Origin: Piper betle
Lineage: Eukaryota; Streptophyta; Magnoliopsida; Piperales; Piperaceae
Direction of reading: 5' to 3'
DNA length: 64,000 nucleotides
Assembly (NCBI GenBank): GCA_033002965.1
Contig: JAURVB010013358.1
Span: 1 to 64,000, forward strand
Program-made: the position numbers and the translations under genes
Notes under the pieces: model-generated
The model's database searches: none
Seen by the model: only the letters and a program-made list of their open reading frames with translations
What the model was told of the DNA's origin: nothing
Part shown: positions 36,459-48,441 of the stretch, piece after piece
How positions within the stretch are numbered: the first letter of the stretch is position 1
How the letters are laid out: every line of letters starts with the position of its first letter

Positions 36459-37484
36459 ATTGAAGGTGCCACTGTTGGATCCGGCTTCCAGGAGGAGACA
36501 CAGCGAGGCTTTAGATGTTTCATCTTGTCAATGTATTCATTTATCTGTTTATCAAACAGATTTCATGTTTATCAATCTCTGGGCAATGCAATTTTGTTTG
36601 TGTTTTTTTTTCCCAATTAGTTTCTCCCTTACTTGCCTTGTTATGTTCTGTTTGGGTTCTGAATCTTTTTGGATGGCGCAACAAGCCTCACAACCCTCAA
36701 TTTTTTCCCCCAGCTTCACTACCCCCAAATTGGACGGGTCTGCGGTAGCAGACAACCAAGAATATTACGTGTGAACGCCATGTAAGGGAGCTGTGAATTG
36801 TTATTTTATTGGCTACCCAAATAATGTGAGCTCATGTAGCGCGCTTTGGAAAGCCTAATTTGGGAGTTGACTTGATGTGTTTTTTGATAGCAAAACCTAA
36901 TGCATCCTTTGGACTTCTACCAAGCAGAGAGGGCGTTGCAAAATAAATACCTCAAAAAAGATTTCATGGAGTTCTCATGCAGCATTGTCGAAACTTGAAA
37001 AGTCATACACAATTAAATGTAGTTTCTTTTTTTGTAGTTCGGATGCATGAGCCAAAGGAGATCTTAAGCCTTAAGAACCACCAGTAATAGGAGCTGAGTT
37101 TGATGTTTATCCGTATCTTGTCCTTCAATTTTTTACGCCTGGTTATCCTGACTTAACAAGAGGACAAGCCGTTTACACCTGGTTGGTCTGGCCAACTTCT
37201 TCCATAGGTGACATACAATGCAATTCTGCTGGCTAGAGCACAAGGTTCTTTAAAAGATCAAATATGCGGTCAAAGTGGAACAGCGATGCCACTGCTATTC
37301 TTTCTTAAGCACCGTTTGATGTCAATATTTTGGCTCAGCATGTATCTTGTTACTTGATTTCATAACACCTTGTTTTTTGAAGGTATGTTTGAGTTCTTTC
37401 CCATCTAAAACCGTTCGTATACAATATACACTTAGCAGCCAATGCTTGATTTGTGCTGGGACTTGCACATTGAGTCCAATATTA
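36459..37484. other. Intergenic region between two convergent genes
   Basis: The DUF1639 gene (plus) and the PNPOx-like gene (minus) converge here, so this stretch should hold both 3' untranslated regions. The open frames at 36445-36774 are 3' flank without domain resemblance. Confidence 0.6.
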
Positions 37485-40438
37485 TTAACTGGAGGCTTTT
37501 GCGGCTTGAAGCATTTCCACGATGAGTGTTTTTACGTCCCTAAAACAAAACATTTAGGGACATGTTAGAACAAAAACACTTCTGTTCAAATAATTCATTT
37601 ATCATATTGAAAGTAAGGTGGATAAAAGAAAGGCTTACTTTCTATCTTCTGCACGCCTTGGAAAAGGAATTCGAAGTTTGAAAGTTTGGCCTTGATAACC
37701 CGCCTGAAAATTGCCCAATACAAAAGCAAAGATTTACCATTCAAATTCTAACCACTCTGTGATAAAACAGAATGTGGGGAACACTCCTGCTCGAATGACG
37801 TTTCAGTTACCTTAACATAAAACCCGAGACTGTCCAAGTCAAGAATGTAGGCAAAATCAACCTGAAAATACACCGGGCAATTTTAGTGCTTGTTCAAGCT
37901 CTACAATGAAACCACATACATGTAAAAAAAAATCAAAAAAATTGCTCTGGTTCATGTTCGAAAAAGATCTTTTCATCATTAGGAAATTCCAATACAACAA
38001 ACATGAAGTTATACCAACTAGCTGAACCCGTGATTTCAAATATGCTGGACCAATACTATATCAAACTCCACTATTTCAAATATAAATTTCTTGAACAAGT
38101 TTCTGCCAGCTATTTTCAGCAATTGGCACACAAAGAAAGTTATCTAATGGAAATTTCCACTTTATACAATTTGCCTTAATTTTGACATAAATATATTGCA
38201 AAAATACTCAATGAGAAGAGCAAAGGGAAAATTGATTTTACCGGAACTGATGTTGAGTGTTGAACAATTGCTCTTGTTTCGTCTGCATGATCCTTATTCA
38301 TATGTGACTGCATAAGAAGACTTGATTAGCTCAGCTTAAAGAGTATAGAGGAGTGCAGAGATTGAGAGAGCAAGTACCGCAACGGGATTAGAGAACTGAG
38401 CTATGGGATCAACTTTTGCAACTTTATATGTCTCAGGATCAAATTCTACAATGAAAGCAAGCAACTCAAGTGGGTATAAGGAAGGAATTTAGGACTACAG
38501 GATTATCATAATTCATTGTTTCAACTTTTATATCATCAGAATAAATTCTCCATTAAATTGGTCCAAAAAACAGTGTGCACTTCTCTCATTCTTCAGATTA
38601 CTCTTGTGAACGTTAGATTGAAAGTTGAATGTTGTGGATTGCCGTAAAAAATAGTGGTATACCTCCAGAACCCAACAAAGCAGTGGCTACCCCAGAAACA
38701 TATCTCACAACCTTTGGCACAATACGAATGAATTGAAAATCACCAAAGTCAACCTTCACATAAATAATAGTTTTTTTAGCATGCAGATTGTTGGATCCTT
38801 AAAAATGTTCAGTGGTAAGAGAAAGAGCTTGTAGAAAATTATGTACCCAAAAAGCATCGGGATGCCTTTTCAAGTAAGCACGTCGTGCAGCTTCATTATC
38901 CTTCCCAGAAACCTAAGTATAAGCACATGAACAAAGCATGAAAGATATTTAGCAAGAGATGGAACCATGATACATGTTCATATGCCAAATTATAAGCATA
39001 TGAAAATGATACCAGCCAAAATTTGTTTGCAAGGCAATCAATCCTAAAACAAATAATAACATTCAAAGAATATGTGCATACAGAAATTGCATCTCCATGA
39101 AAGTTGATGACAAGGTCAGTCCGATCTTCGGGATCCTTTGCTACAAGTAATGAACATCTGGAATTAGCCAGTAAGTCCTGTAAAGCAGGAAAGCAATTCT
39201 TTGAGACGATTTAGAAAAGCATACAAGAGTATGCCAAGATCAGAGCATAAGAATCATGGGACGCAGTAATGAAGGCACTAGAAGCGGTAGCGAACATGTA
39301 CAAGAAGATTTATGGACGAACCTTAGTGTGAACTGCTAAACTACTGACTGCTAGAACTGGTGATCCATCAAGATCACATGCAAAGTCAACCATTGATCCA
39401 GATGGATAGCCATCATATTTCTACATTAAAACAAGATCAGTTTAATAATTCATTGGACTTTGAATAAACACAAGATGGTTCTCCGTAATTGTATAATAAA
39501 AAATAACTATATCTAAAATTTAAAAATATTACGGAATTTACTAATAATTAGAGTGCAGATAAGAAGTTTACCGCAGAAAATGTAGAAAGCATGCCACGGA
39601 CACTGCTATCAAGAACAGTTCGCACTTCTTCCACAGGAAACAACCTAATCGCAGCAGCCTGTTTGCATAAAAAAATGATCGAAGTTTCTCCAATATAAAA
39701 AACAAAGCACAGAAGGCACTGAGAAGTAAATACAAAAACCAATTCCAATAAAAAAAACAAAACATAAATACCGTACTCATGCAATACCTGATGAGCCTGA
39801 ATTTGCTGATGGAAGTCGGGGGAGCTATTGTCATTTTCAGAAGCCATAGTCTGGAGAAAAACCATAAAATGATTCAATCACACCACAAAGATGGCAATTA
39901 GGAGGCAAAACGAAAAAAACACATTCAAAAACCACGAATAAAACAATAGTCGACCATCTCAAAGTTTACACGCCTCGTATAGATTGTCTGCGAAGCTCAA
40001 ACTTCCCAACTAAAACACTACATCTATGTAACAGTCCCAGAGATCTCTTTTATTGAAAATAATCCATAACATTTTAAAAACCACCTAACAACAAATCAGT
40101 TGGCACTTTCAGTTCCAAGACTTTGCCTTTAAGTGCCATCTCAATCTGAATCAATCCAATCATACTTAGAAACTACTAAGATAAACTAGCAGCCTGAAAA
40201 ACATATATAAAAAGAAGCAAAACATTACTGCAAAAAAAGCAGGGTTTAAAATAACTAAAGAAAATACCTGGGAAGAAGGCGGAGGTGAAGAAGCCATGGC
40301 CAGAGGAGAAAAAGCGGAGAAGCGCTTGCTGTCGAACGAGGCAGACTTTGGGAGGAGAGAGGAAGAGCCTCTTCCGAGGAGAGGAGTCGTGGCGGACACT
40401 CTAGTGCAGCTATTGAAGCGAGCAAGAGCGGTGGCCAT
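37485..40438 (-). CDS. Plastid PNPOx-like split-barrel protein with DUF2470 domain
   Basis: Twelve exons on the minus strand: 40438-40268, 39850-39788, 39658-39572, 39420-39322, 39177-39082, 38912-38847, 38753-38663, 38445-38378, 38307-38242, 37861-37811, 37703-37639 and 37539-37485; 325 residues with phases agreeing throughout. Residues 1-57 are Ser/Ala/Arg-rich, as in a chloroplast transit peptide; an upstream in-frame ATG at 40471 is also possible. Residues about 79-225 form the pyridoxamine 5'-phosphate oxidase-like FMN-binding split barrel (GMLSTFS, YPSGSMVDFACD, DLLANSRCSLLV, DPEDRTDL, WVDFGDFQFIRI, VRYVSGVATALLG). Residues about 248-325 are the DUF2470/HugZ-like part (SHMNKDHADET, LDLDSLGFYV, LRIPFPRRAEDRKDVKTLI). 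Same broad family as the plastid glutamyl-tRNA reductase-binding protein GluTRBP/PGR7, but closer in wording to the At3g21140/At1g51560 type as I remember it. Catalytic oxidase activity is not implied. Confidence 0.92.
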
Positions 40439-41135
40439 GGCTTGTGGCTTCTCCTTCCCTTCACCCTTCACCCACCCTCAGTTACTCACCAATGCCGTCG
40501 CCGAGAAGATGAAACCGAGTGAGATGGAAACTCGGCTCACTCCACCTTCCCAGTCGCCACACTTGTCCGAGCATCGGTAGTAATTATTAGGGAAGCGCTT
40601 ATGTACGCACGGGCAAAAATTTTTTTTTGCTCCGTTAATTTGTTAGGGTCGTCCGATTATAAAAATAACTAAAATCTATTATTTTTAAAAATAAAGTAAA
40701 ATTTTTTTCGGTGGCGATTGTAAAACTTGTGATTTGAGTCGATGTTTTATAGTATAAACTGATCGGTTTAACTATTATTTTTAGTTAGGCTAATTTTAGA
40801 ATATGCATATCGAGTTGAGGCCGATTTTGTGTTATGAACTATAAAAATTATATGTACCCAAGTATATAATAATAATGCCAATAAGATAACAGTAGAATGA
40901 GTTATCAAACTATATAAGAGTACGCCAATAAGATAGCGGTAGAATTATTTTTAGGTCGAATAACATATTAGGATGTGTTACGGGCAATTTGAGTGAGTTA
41001 TTAGTTATAAAGCATATCATTGTAATGTTGTTATGTTTTATTGAATTTTCCCTATTTTTTGAATTTTTTTAGAATTATTACGAATTAGTATTATTTTTTT
41101 CGATTCATAGTCGAGCCAAGTTTTAATTACGAAAC

Positions 41136-41275
41136 GACTATTCGTTTTCTCACCGACCATTCGTTTTTCTCACCGACTATTCATTTTTCTCACCGACCGC
41201 TCGTTTTTCTCCCCCGACCGCTCATTTTTCTCCCCGACCGCTCATTTTTCTCCCCGACCACTCATTTTCTTCCCC
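41136..41275 (+). repeat. 20-bp pyrimidine-rich minisatellite, about 7 units
   Basis: About seven imperfect units of 19-22 bases with the core CGACCGCTCATTTTTCTCCC (first units CGACTATTCGTTTTCTCAC). Located in copy 3 at the position held by the start of the CCG-rich segment in copies 1 and 2. Confidence 0.85.
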
Positions 41276-41657
41276 TTGACATTTATTTATTCCACACCTC
41301 TCACACAGTCACCATCCAACGCCACCAACCTCCTCACCCAACTTCCTTCTTCTTTTTCTCCCTTCCCTCTTCCCACGATCCTCACTCGAACCGGCCACAA
41401 CCTTGTCACCATCGTCACATGACTGACGATTAGGTATAAAATTTTATCCAATTTTATTTGATTGTTTTATGAGTTTAGTGTGATTATAAATAGGAGTTGA
41501 TTTAAATTTAAATGCATGTTGTATTATATAGATTAATGAGGAGTGTAGCATTCATGCATTATACTGGGCATTAGTATTTAGTCTTGTAGGTATGGAGTAG
41601 GAGTTCACCGCCTAGGGGCGTGGGTACAATTGGAGCTTCTACTAGGTTTGTTAGGAC

Positions 41658-42364
41658 CACTGTTGCATAAATCGCCAATTTCGAATCGGAATCGACCAAT
41701 TCTACTGGGATCGGAAGAAAACCGATTCAAAAAACCCATTAAATTGGTTTTCATCCGAATCGGTTCATGAATCGGCCGATTCGAGCAGATTCGGAAATAG
41801 CCCAAATCGGCTGATTCCAAGTGCAGAGGGTGGCGACGACAGGGAGGGACAAGGTGGGGTTGGCGGGGTGGGTGAGGGCAGGGTTGGGCAGGGTGAGCGA
41901 GGGTAGGGCGGGGCGCGGTGAGCACAGTGTGAGGCTGGTGGGGCTGGCGGGGGAGGCCAGGCGCAAGGCGAGGCGCGGCGAGCGCAGGGCGGCGGCGACG
42001 GGGAAGGAGAGCGGATACGGGAGAGAAAGGGCGAGGGGAAAAAATAACACTCAGTGGCATTCTCGTAATTAAAATTTGGCTCGTGTCCCACTCGAGTAAA
42101 AAATAATAACTAACTCTAAATAATTCAAAAAATCTAAAAAATTATTAAAAATATCATAAAATATAATACATACAATAATATCAAAATAACATAAACATCT
42201 AATTTTTATATATTTATGTTATGAGTTGTCAAATTATTATATATGACCAATTTGGATCTATTCAGACCAATTCAACAGAACCAGTTCTGTCCGATTTAGA
42301 CCGATTCCGATTCCAAATCTGACTCCCTTGAAAACCGATTCCGATTCCGATTTATGCGACCATG
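41658..42364. mobile_element. Non-autonomous hAT-like element, 707 bp, 8-bp TSD GTTAGGAC
   Basis: Flanked on both sides by GTTAGGAC (41650-41657 and 42365-42372), an exact 8-base target duplication. The uninterrupted site is visible in copy 1 as TTTAGGACTC. Ends are CACTGTTGCATAAATCG on the left and, read inward from the right, CATGGTCGCATAAATCG, matching at 14 of 17 positions. Eight-base duplications and CA-starting inverted ends are hallmarks of the hAT superfamily. Inside, AATCGG/CCGATT units recur near both ends and a G-rich core (41820-42020) lies between. No transposase was seen. Confidence 0.85.
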
Positions 42365-42499
42365 GTTAGGACTCATTTCTTTTTTTATGCTCTATTATAT
42401 TGTGTATTATTTTATTACTTGCAGAACAAGTTAAGTATCGTTTTATCGAATCACACTTAACTCGGGTCATTTAATCGATTGATCTTTCAGATTAATAAC

Positions 42500-43703
42500 T
42501 GATCTGAAAATTAAAACACAAGTGCACGTGCAAAATCAAGTAATAAAATTGATAATAAAGTATCCTCCCATGAGGAATCAGTAGTAGAAATTCTCAATTA
42601 CCAAAACTAATTGAATTAATTATACTTAAATAAAAGCAAATTCAAATAGTGATTTAATTATGAATCATTAACCATGAGAATTAATTATTCATGATAATCT
42701 CTTGATTCACCATAAACTTATCACTTGCACCCAACTTCTATATCTCTATGCAAAATAATACTTTAAGTTTTGCCCGTAACAATTACCCAAGACATATGAG
42801 TATATCTCTATCTTACATGTGAATCACTCAAACAAATAAACAAAAGCTATTTTATTCAATGACAAATTTAATTTTTCTATTTCTAGACAAGATTAAATCT
42901 CTAGATCTAATAATAGGTGGCCAGTCTAATGATAACATTAAGAACAGAATAAAATAGATGATCCAACACCACAATCACATAGATAAAAACTAATAATTTT
43001 TATTAATCCATGCATTAGGTGTCATTGAAAATCCTAGAAAAGAATTTACTTCATAAAATATTTAATTAAACTCAAGAAATTCATATGTGATATGAAAGAC
43101 ATCATTTAATTATAAAGAAAACTAAATCAAAATAAGAAAAACTCTTTTTGAGAAATCGACTTCTTCTTTTGATCCAACTTCTTCATCTTCCTTCTCATCT
43201 TTCGTGCCGTCACTTAGCCATCCAACATTGTTCTTCTCTTTTCTTTAAAACCCTAATCAAGTTTATAAAGGATCCACCCAAATATTTCAAGTGGGGTCCA
43301 CCAAGATCTCTAGAAATATTAGGAAAATCAATTTTTTGCCCCAACGGTCTAGCGCTCTAAATCTAGGCACTCAAGTGCTCAGTTCTTGGCCATAAAATTT
43401 TCTTAACAGAAAGGCCAGCGCTCGAGCGCCCTGAATCCTACGCTCGAGCACTCTGCTCTCGGGTATAGTTTCCAGGTTACGCTTTTTAACCCGATTTTGC
43501 CTCGAATTCATTCCAGATCATCTTCTAACTCTTACACACAACATTTATTGGCACTTTTTACACCAAAATCATAACAATTTCTCGCATTATTAATAATATC
43601 TAATAAACTTTTAAACTAATAAAATTAAAATAAAAATCACTCAAAACATGACAAAAACTCAATATAAAATGCAAAGAATAATAACTCTTTTATAAAGTTA
43701 TCA
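42500..43703 (+). mobile_element. Solo LTR, 1204 bp, TSD ATAAC
   Basis: Begins TGATCTG and ends GTTATCA, so TGAT...ATCA are inverted LTR ends. It is flanked by the exact 5-base duplication ATAAC (42495-42499 and 43704-43708), and the empty site ATTAATAACCCTC is seen in copies 1 and 2 of the host repeat. The same sequence recurs in reverse at 63314 to the window end, which confirms it as a repeat family. Features inside include AGCGCTCGAGCGC-type words near 43420. No internal coding region is attached, so it is a solo LTR left by LTR-LTR recombination. Orientation is arbitrary without a primer binding site. Confidence 0.92.
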
Positions 43704-44168
43704 ATAACCCTCAAGGGTGAGATCCCTCGAGTATGTTTTTGATAACAAGATCTACCACAAGTTTCCTTCGGGCCTATTATATAAATCCATTCTCTTACCT
43801 ATATATAGTTTTATTGAGTTTTCAGTGAGATGTGAGATGGGAAAACCAACTTGTACGTACCATGAGCGGGTGCATGTGTCAATAAAAGCGGGCTCTGAAT
43901 TAGTGAGCGGGATGTTCCAATCCCGAGGGATCCTGACAATTTTCGTTTTGAGTTCCTCACACCCTAAGAAATATAGAGGTTTATGGGTACTATTTAGTAT
44001 AGCGCATGTCCGAACTTGTGGTTTAAAAGGTATTAAAGGTGACTGTCTGAGAGTATATCATCTTCGTGCTCAAAGCCAGGAGAATTATGAAGGTAAGGAG
44101 AAGGCTTAGGCTATACTAGTAGTCCTGAGGGACCAGAAAATAAAATGAGAAAATGCCGAGAGAGGCAT

Positions 44169-45240
44169 GTTCCGGCGCGGGTTCGTCCGCTGGTGCGGGT
44201 TAGAGTGTTCCCGCGTCGGGTTGGAAGGGTTCGGTGGGACCGAGGCGCCCTTGCCGCGCAAAGAGACAGTGGGATGAGACTAAAGAGTCACAAGTATCCA
44301 ATATCACTTAGACAATTCTTATGCACTCGGTGGGATGGCCATTTCCAATCCTAATTATTCATTTCCAGAAACATATCATGCTTGAATGCATGAAAATTGC
44401 AACTGCAATGCTGCTTCAACTTCAGCAGGGAAAGATTGTCTTCCTCCTCTGGATTGCAATAACTCCTCCAAGGCATTTCCTTCAAATTGTAGCAAGCCTC
44501 CATCTTCAAATGCAGCGTCCTCATCAAAAGCAGGCTGGAGCAATGTCCTCTCCAATCAGCAGCAGCAAGGGTGGCGTCTCCTTCAATGGCGTCCTTAATT
44601 GCAGCAGGGTGGATTTCAGCAACTCCTTCTTCAATCCAGCAAACATGGGTGTCCTCCTCCTAGCAGCAACATCAACCTTCAATGGCGACCTTAATTGTAG
44701 CAGGGTGGATTTCAGCAACTCTTTTAATCAGCAAGACAGCGACATGACATTTCCTTCCCCTTGCTTCTTCTCCAATGGCAGCAACAAGCAAGGAAAGGTC
44801 TCCAGTAACAAGACAGAGTCTTCTACTTCTTCAAGTGGCTCCTTCTTTAAGTAGTAATGCATGGCATCTCTTTCTTCTAGCCTCCATTGCAGCCAGATCC
44901 CCCTCTGTAGCAGCAACAGGCGTCCTCCTTTATAGCAAGTAGCAACAACTTCGTCTTCCTCCACTTCGTCTTTTTCAATGGCAGCAATGACTTCGTCTTC
45001 CTCCACTTCGTCTTCTTCAATGGCAGCAATGACTTCGTCTTCTTCCACTTCGTCTTCTTCAATGGCAGCAATGACTTCGTCTTCTTCAATCTCGTGGACC
45101 CCTTTCCCTCCTTCCGAATAAATCTCACGTATCTTATTTCTATTAAATTAGGCATAACCACGGGTTCAACCACGACTGGCTGGGTTAACCGTCATGATTG
45201 AGCCGAGGGGTGCGGTGAAAAATTTGGACGAACAAGGCAT
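44169..45240. mobile_element. Insert of about 1.1 kb in copy 3, with possible 6-bp duplication AGGCAT
   Basis: Sequence from about 44169 to 45234 has no counterpart in copies 1 and 2, where the flanking blocks are close together. AGGCAT occurs at both edges (44163-44168 and 45235-45240), a possible target duplication. The insert holds a Ser/Asn/Gln-rich plus-strand open frame (44321-44854, 177 codons) built partly from a repeated word (TTAATTG-CAGCAGGGTGGATTT at about 44597 and 44691), and the 42-bp minisatellite. No known transposon protein was recognised, and the exact ends are uncertain. Confidence 0.5.
44949..45090. repeat. 42-bp minisatellite, just over 3 units
   Basis: Units of 42 bases (GACTTCGTCTTC-x-TCCACTTCGTCTTC-x-TCAATGGCAGCAAT) in tandem. 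Each unit is itself built from the shorter word ACTTCGTCTTC. The period is a multiple of three and on the minus strand it keeps an open frame encoding repeats of EEDEVIAAIE; whether it is translated is unknown. Confidence 0.85.
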
Positions 45241-46200
45241 TAGCAACAACGAAGTAGTCAATTCAAGACAATACCGGGTCTGCAACCCAGTGGCTTCTCA
45301 ATAGGTACCATTTAGAGAGTTCACGACAAGTTTATAAATGTTTTTCTTCATATGAGAGTTTGCTCTCATAGCCAGGTTGATATTAATTATATATTTGGAC
45401 CAGTAACGCTCATTATTGACGTGGTTTTATAATATATGTAGGTGATGATCATGAGTAGGATGAGCCACCCTAGACGGAGGAACACTGATGTCTCTTGCAT
45501 ACACACGTGTTAGATGATAGCATGCATAATACTTTGAGGATGATGTAATAAAATGTAATATATGGTGATGTAGGGTGATATGATGTATGTTATAGTAGAA
45601 AGACTGCTAACGATGACATGTTAATAAATATATTTACACATTAAATAAGTAGAACAAGTAAGTCAATGCCTAGAAATAATGAAAAATGTGAATAAAATGC
45701 ATAGATGGGTCAAGACCCAATTAAGTAAGATGAAAATAAATCAACAGTTGAGTCAAAACTCAATACAAAAATGAATTACATAATTGAATGAATTTATTGT
45801 GTGAATGTTTTATATATGTATACATATTGATTTAATAGGGTGGCCCTTAATTGTACTTTTAAGGGAAACTTAGTCCATTTTATTTTACGAATTTTTATCG
45901 TAATTATTTGGTATGTAAATTGGTTAACATGCCATCCATGCAATAACATATTTAGTTTATTTTTGTGCATTTATCCATATTTAGCGATAAACATCTTCCA
46001 TCTCGAGATGCTGAGAGTAGATCTGCAAGGTTGGGTTTGGGTTAGCCAATCTAATTGGGACTAATGACATTCTGGTTCGGTTTCCGAGCGTGAACCGAAT
46101 TTGAGTGTTACAACGACGGCAGCGCCACCTCCGGTAAGGGCAATGGTGACGCTGCTTCCTGCAAGGGCAGTGGCCACACTAGCCAAATCCGGCTGTGGTT

Positions 46201-46277
46201 AGATGTGGCTGTGTTGCCTTATGGGCAGTGTGGCCAGATCTAGCCTCCCCGCCCCATAAGGCAGCGCAACCACATCT
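46201..46277. repeat. Hairpin with 25-bp arms and 27-nt loop
   Basis: Arm 46201-46225 (AGATGTGGCTG...TTATGGG) pairs with 46253-46277 (CCCATAAGG...CCACATCT) at 22 of 25 positions; two of the three mismatches would be G-U pairs in RNA. Could be a MITE remnant or small-RNA precursor; no further evidence. Confidence 0.55.
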
Positions 46278-47070
46278 CTAGTCACGCGGTCCTATCAGAC
46301 CGTGGGCGGCCATGTCTGGTCGCCCTGCAGTGAGCTGGTAGGGCAGGGGCGAGGCATGGAGGAGGGGAGGGAGGCACTGCCACGGAGGAGGCAGAGCCAG
46401 TCGAGCTCGACTGCAGAGTTGTTTGCGGTGGCGAAGGTGGTGAAGGCGGTGATAGGGGGATGAGGGAGAGGATGATGTGGGATAGAGACAGGGTTGTGTC
46501 ACCTACGCCTGCGCTAGCAAGGGGAGGACGAATGGCTATTGGTGGATGCAGGCGGCGGTGTGGGAAGGGAGAACAATAGATATTCTTTTTTTAACTTTTT
46601 TTTAATAATAAGAATAAATCTAAGCTGTCCTTATAATTAGACGGCCCAGATTAAAAGTGGGGGCAAGAATGCTTTCATGCTTTTGGGTGAGAAACATTTT
46701 ACCCTAATTATTATTATTATTATTGTTGTTGTTAATCAATTAATTAATTAATTATTAGTTGCTGATATGAATATTCAACCCAATTAAGGCCTTTTAGCCG
46801 GTTAATAATTTTTTATTGATAAAATTAATAATTATAATAATTTTATGATAGTAGTTATAAAAAACTAAATTTAGTTTTCTTTAGTCTTTGGTGAAAATAA
46901 CTAGCTCAAAAGTTTAAGACTATCAATAATTTTAGTTACAAAACATCATTAGCTATTAAGTGATTAGGATGAGATACATATTTGAGTTGATTGAGACATT
47001 TATTTTAAAACATAATCCGTAAGCGTAAATTAAATACACGAAAAATTCAAATGGTCAATTTTACTATAAT

Positions 47071-47096
47071 TATATATATATATATATATATATATA
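47071..47096. repeat. (TA)n microsatellite
   Basis: Short TA dinucleotide run in AT-rich intergenic DNA. Confidence 0.8.
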
Positions 47097-48346
47097 AATC
47101 ATTGTACTTCAATGCATTTTTATTCAAAATAATTTGTAATTATTAATTTTAAGTGTGCAAACAAAATTTTCCACTTTTTAAATATTTAAAAGCAGGATTT
47201 CTTTGCATATTATAGATTCAATTAAATAATCATGAATATTTTATAGCATATACACCTATTTAAATGTTATTACTATTAACTCATAAATAAAATAATTAAA
47301 TTACAATTTTATATATAAAATATATCACATGTAACCATTTTTTATAAAATTAACCATTTAAAATTATTTTAATAAGGTGTTTGGTTGCACTTTTTTTCTT
47401 TAATTCCTTAAGAAATTTTATAACAAAAAAATGATTTTTTTTGTAAAACCAGTGAACATTATATTTGGAAAAAAATAATTAAAAAAAATTAAGAGGCAGT
47501 CCATAGAGGATGGTTCCTTCCACTTTTTAGAATAAAAAAGCTCGACCATTATTTTCATTTTTCTCATGTTGTCTTAATAATGCTTTTCACGTTTTTTATT
47601 TGACAAGTACTCTACTAAACATCTGGTGGATACCTCTTTATTTTTATTTATTTATTTTATTAAAATAGTAGTAAAAAATCACAACCAAACAGCCTATTAA
47701 ATAGTGAGATTTTAAGTAGTCCTTGTATCAAAGTATATTTAAAAATATGAATTTTTTTATAAACATAAAACCAATTAGATAAAGTCATGATTTTTTTACT
47801 ATTTTTTAGAGGATTTTAATTACTTAAATTTATCTTATATTCCATAATTTTCCCTGACAACAAAGATAGTAAAAAACACATATGCAGACAATCTATGGCA
47901 CCCTGACTATGAGTATGGACCCCACCGAGGTAACTGTTAGATTCGGAGGCCAGACATATGAGTGTAATGACATAATTATCCCCGTTCCGATGATTAAATA
48001 CCAAAACCCTAACTTCCTAACCATCGTGTTCCTCCTCGCGTCGCCTATCAACGCAATTAACTTGTTCATGGCCGACGCTTAATCCTCCGATTGACGATAC
48101 GAGCGTTTTGGGTACCTCTTCAATTGTTTTATGAGTTTCTTGTTCTTCTTTTTGTTCGATTTTACCTCTTGGAACCGGCCTCTTTGAGTAGCTATGTGCA
48201 GCACAGAGGTGTATCTGTTATGTAGCACATGGCTTAGTTAGGAGGCGTAGATTGAGAAGATTGGAGGCTTGGCCAGTTCAAGCCTTCAATTTTTCTGAGG
48301 CCCTTTTGAGGTGTCTGTGGTGGTGATCAGTGCTCAGTCCCCCAAG

Positions 48347-48441
48347 CAGCCTTGGACAAATTCTTTGATTCCTCTGCTTTTTTTTTTATAAAAAATAGAG
48401 AATTTGTCAGCCTTGGACAAATTCTTTGATTCCTGCTTTTC
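48347..48441. repeat. Short direct duplication, 61-bp offset
   Basis: The word CAGCCTTGGACAAATTCTTT followed by GATTCCT and a T run occurs at 48347 and again at 48408. The two copies are nearly identical and separated by a T/A-rich linker. Confidence 0.85.

Larger units (their letters stand above)
40712..46112 (+). mobile_element. 3-kb repeat family, copy 3 (plus), interrupted by nested insertions
   Basis: Same ordered blocks as copies 1 and 2: TGTAAAACTTGTGATTTGAG at 40719, the GTGTTA...ATTACGAATTAG block, CACCGCCTAGG near 41610, AACTCGGGTCATTTA near 42463, CCTCAAGG...CCCTCGAG at 43708-43732, a TATAAATCC box near 43781, GDCLRV...LRAQ at 44039-44075, ACCGGGTCTGCAACCCAGTG at 45271, TATATGTAGGTGATG at 45430, and the terminus GAGTGTTACA ending at 46112. 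The start is truncated relative to copy 2. The CCG-rich segment of copies 1 and 2 is replaced by a pyrimidine-rich minisatellite. Nested inside are a hAT-like element, a solo LTR and an insert of about 1.1 kb. With those removed the copy is about 2.4 kb. Confidence 0.72.

Noticed and set aside
47882..48082. 66-codon plus-strand frame starting MQTIYGTLTMSMDPTEV
   Set aside because: No family resemblance or splice context; it lies in what looks like a promoter or leader region.
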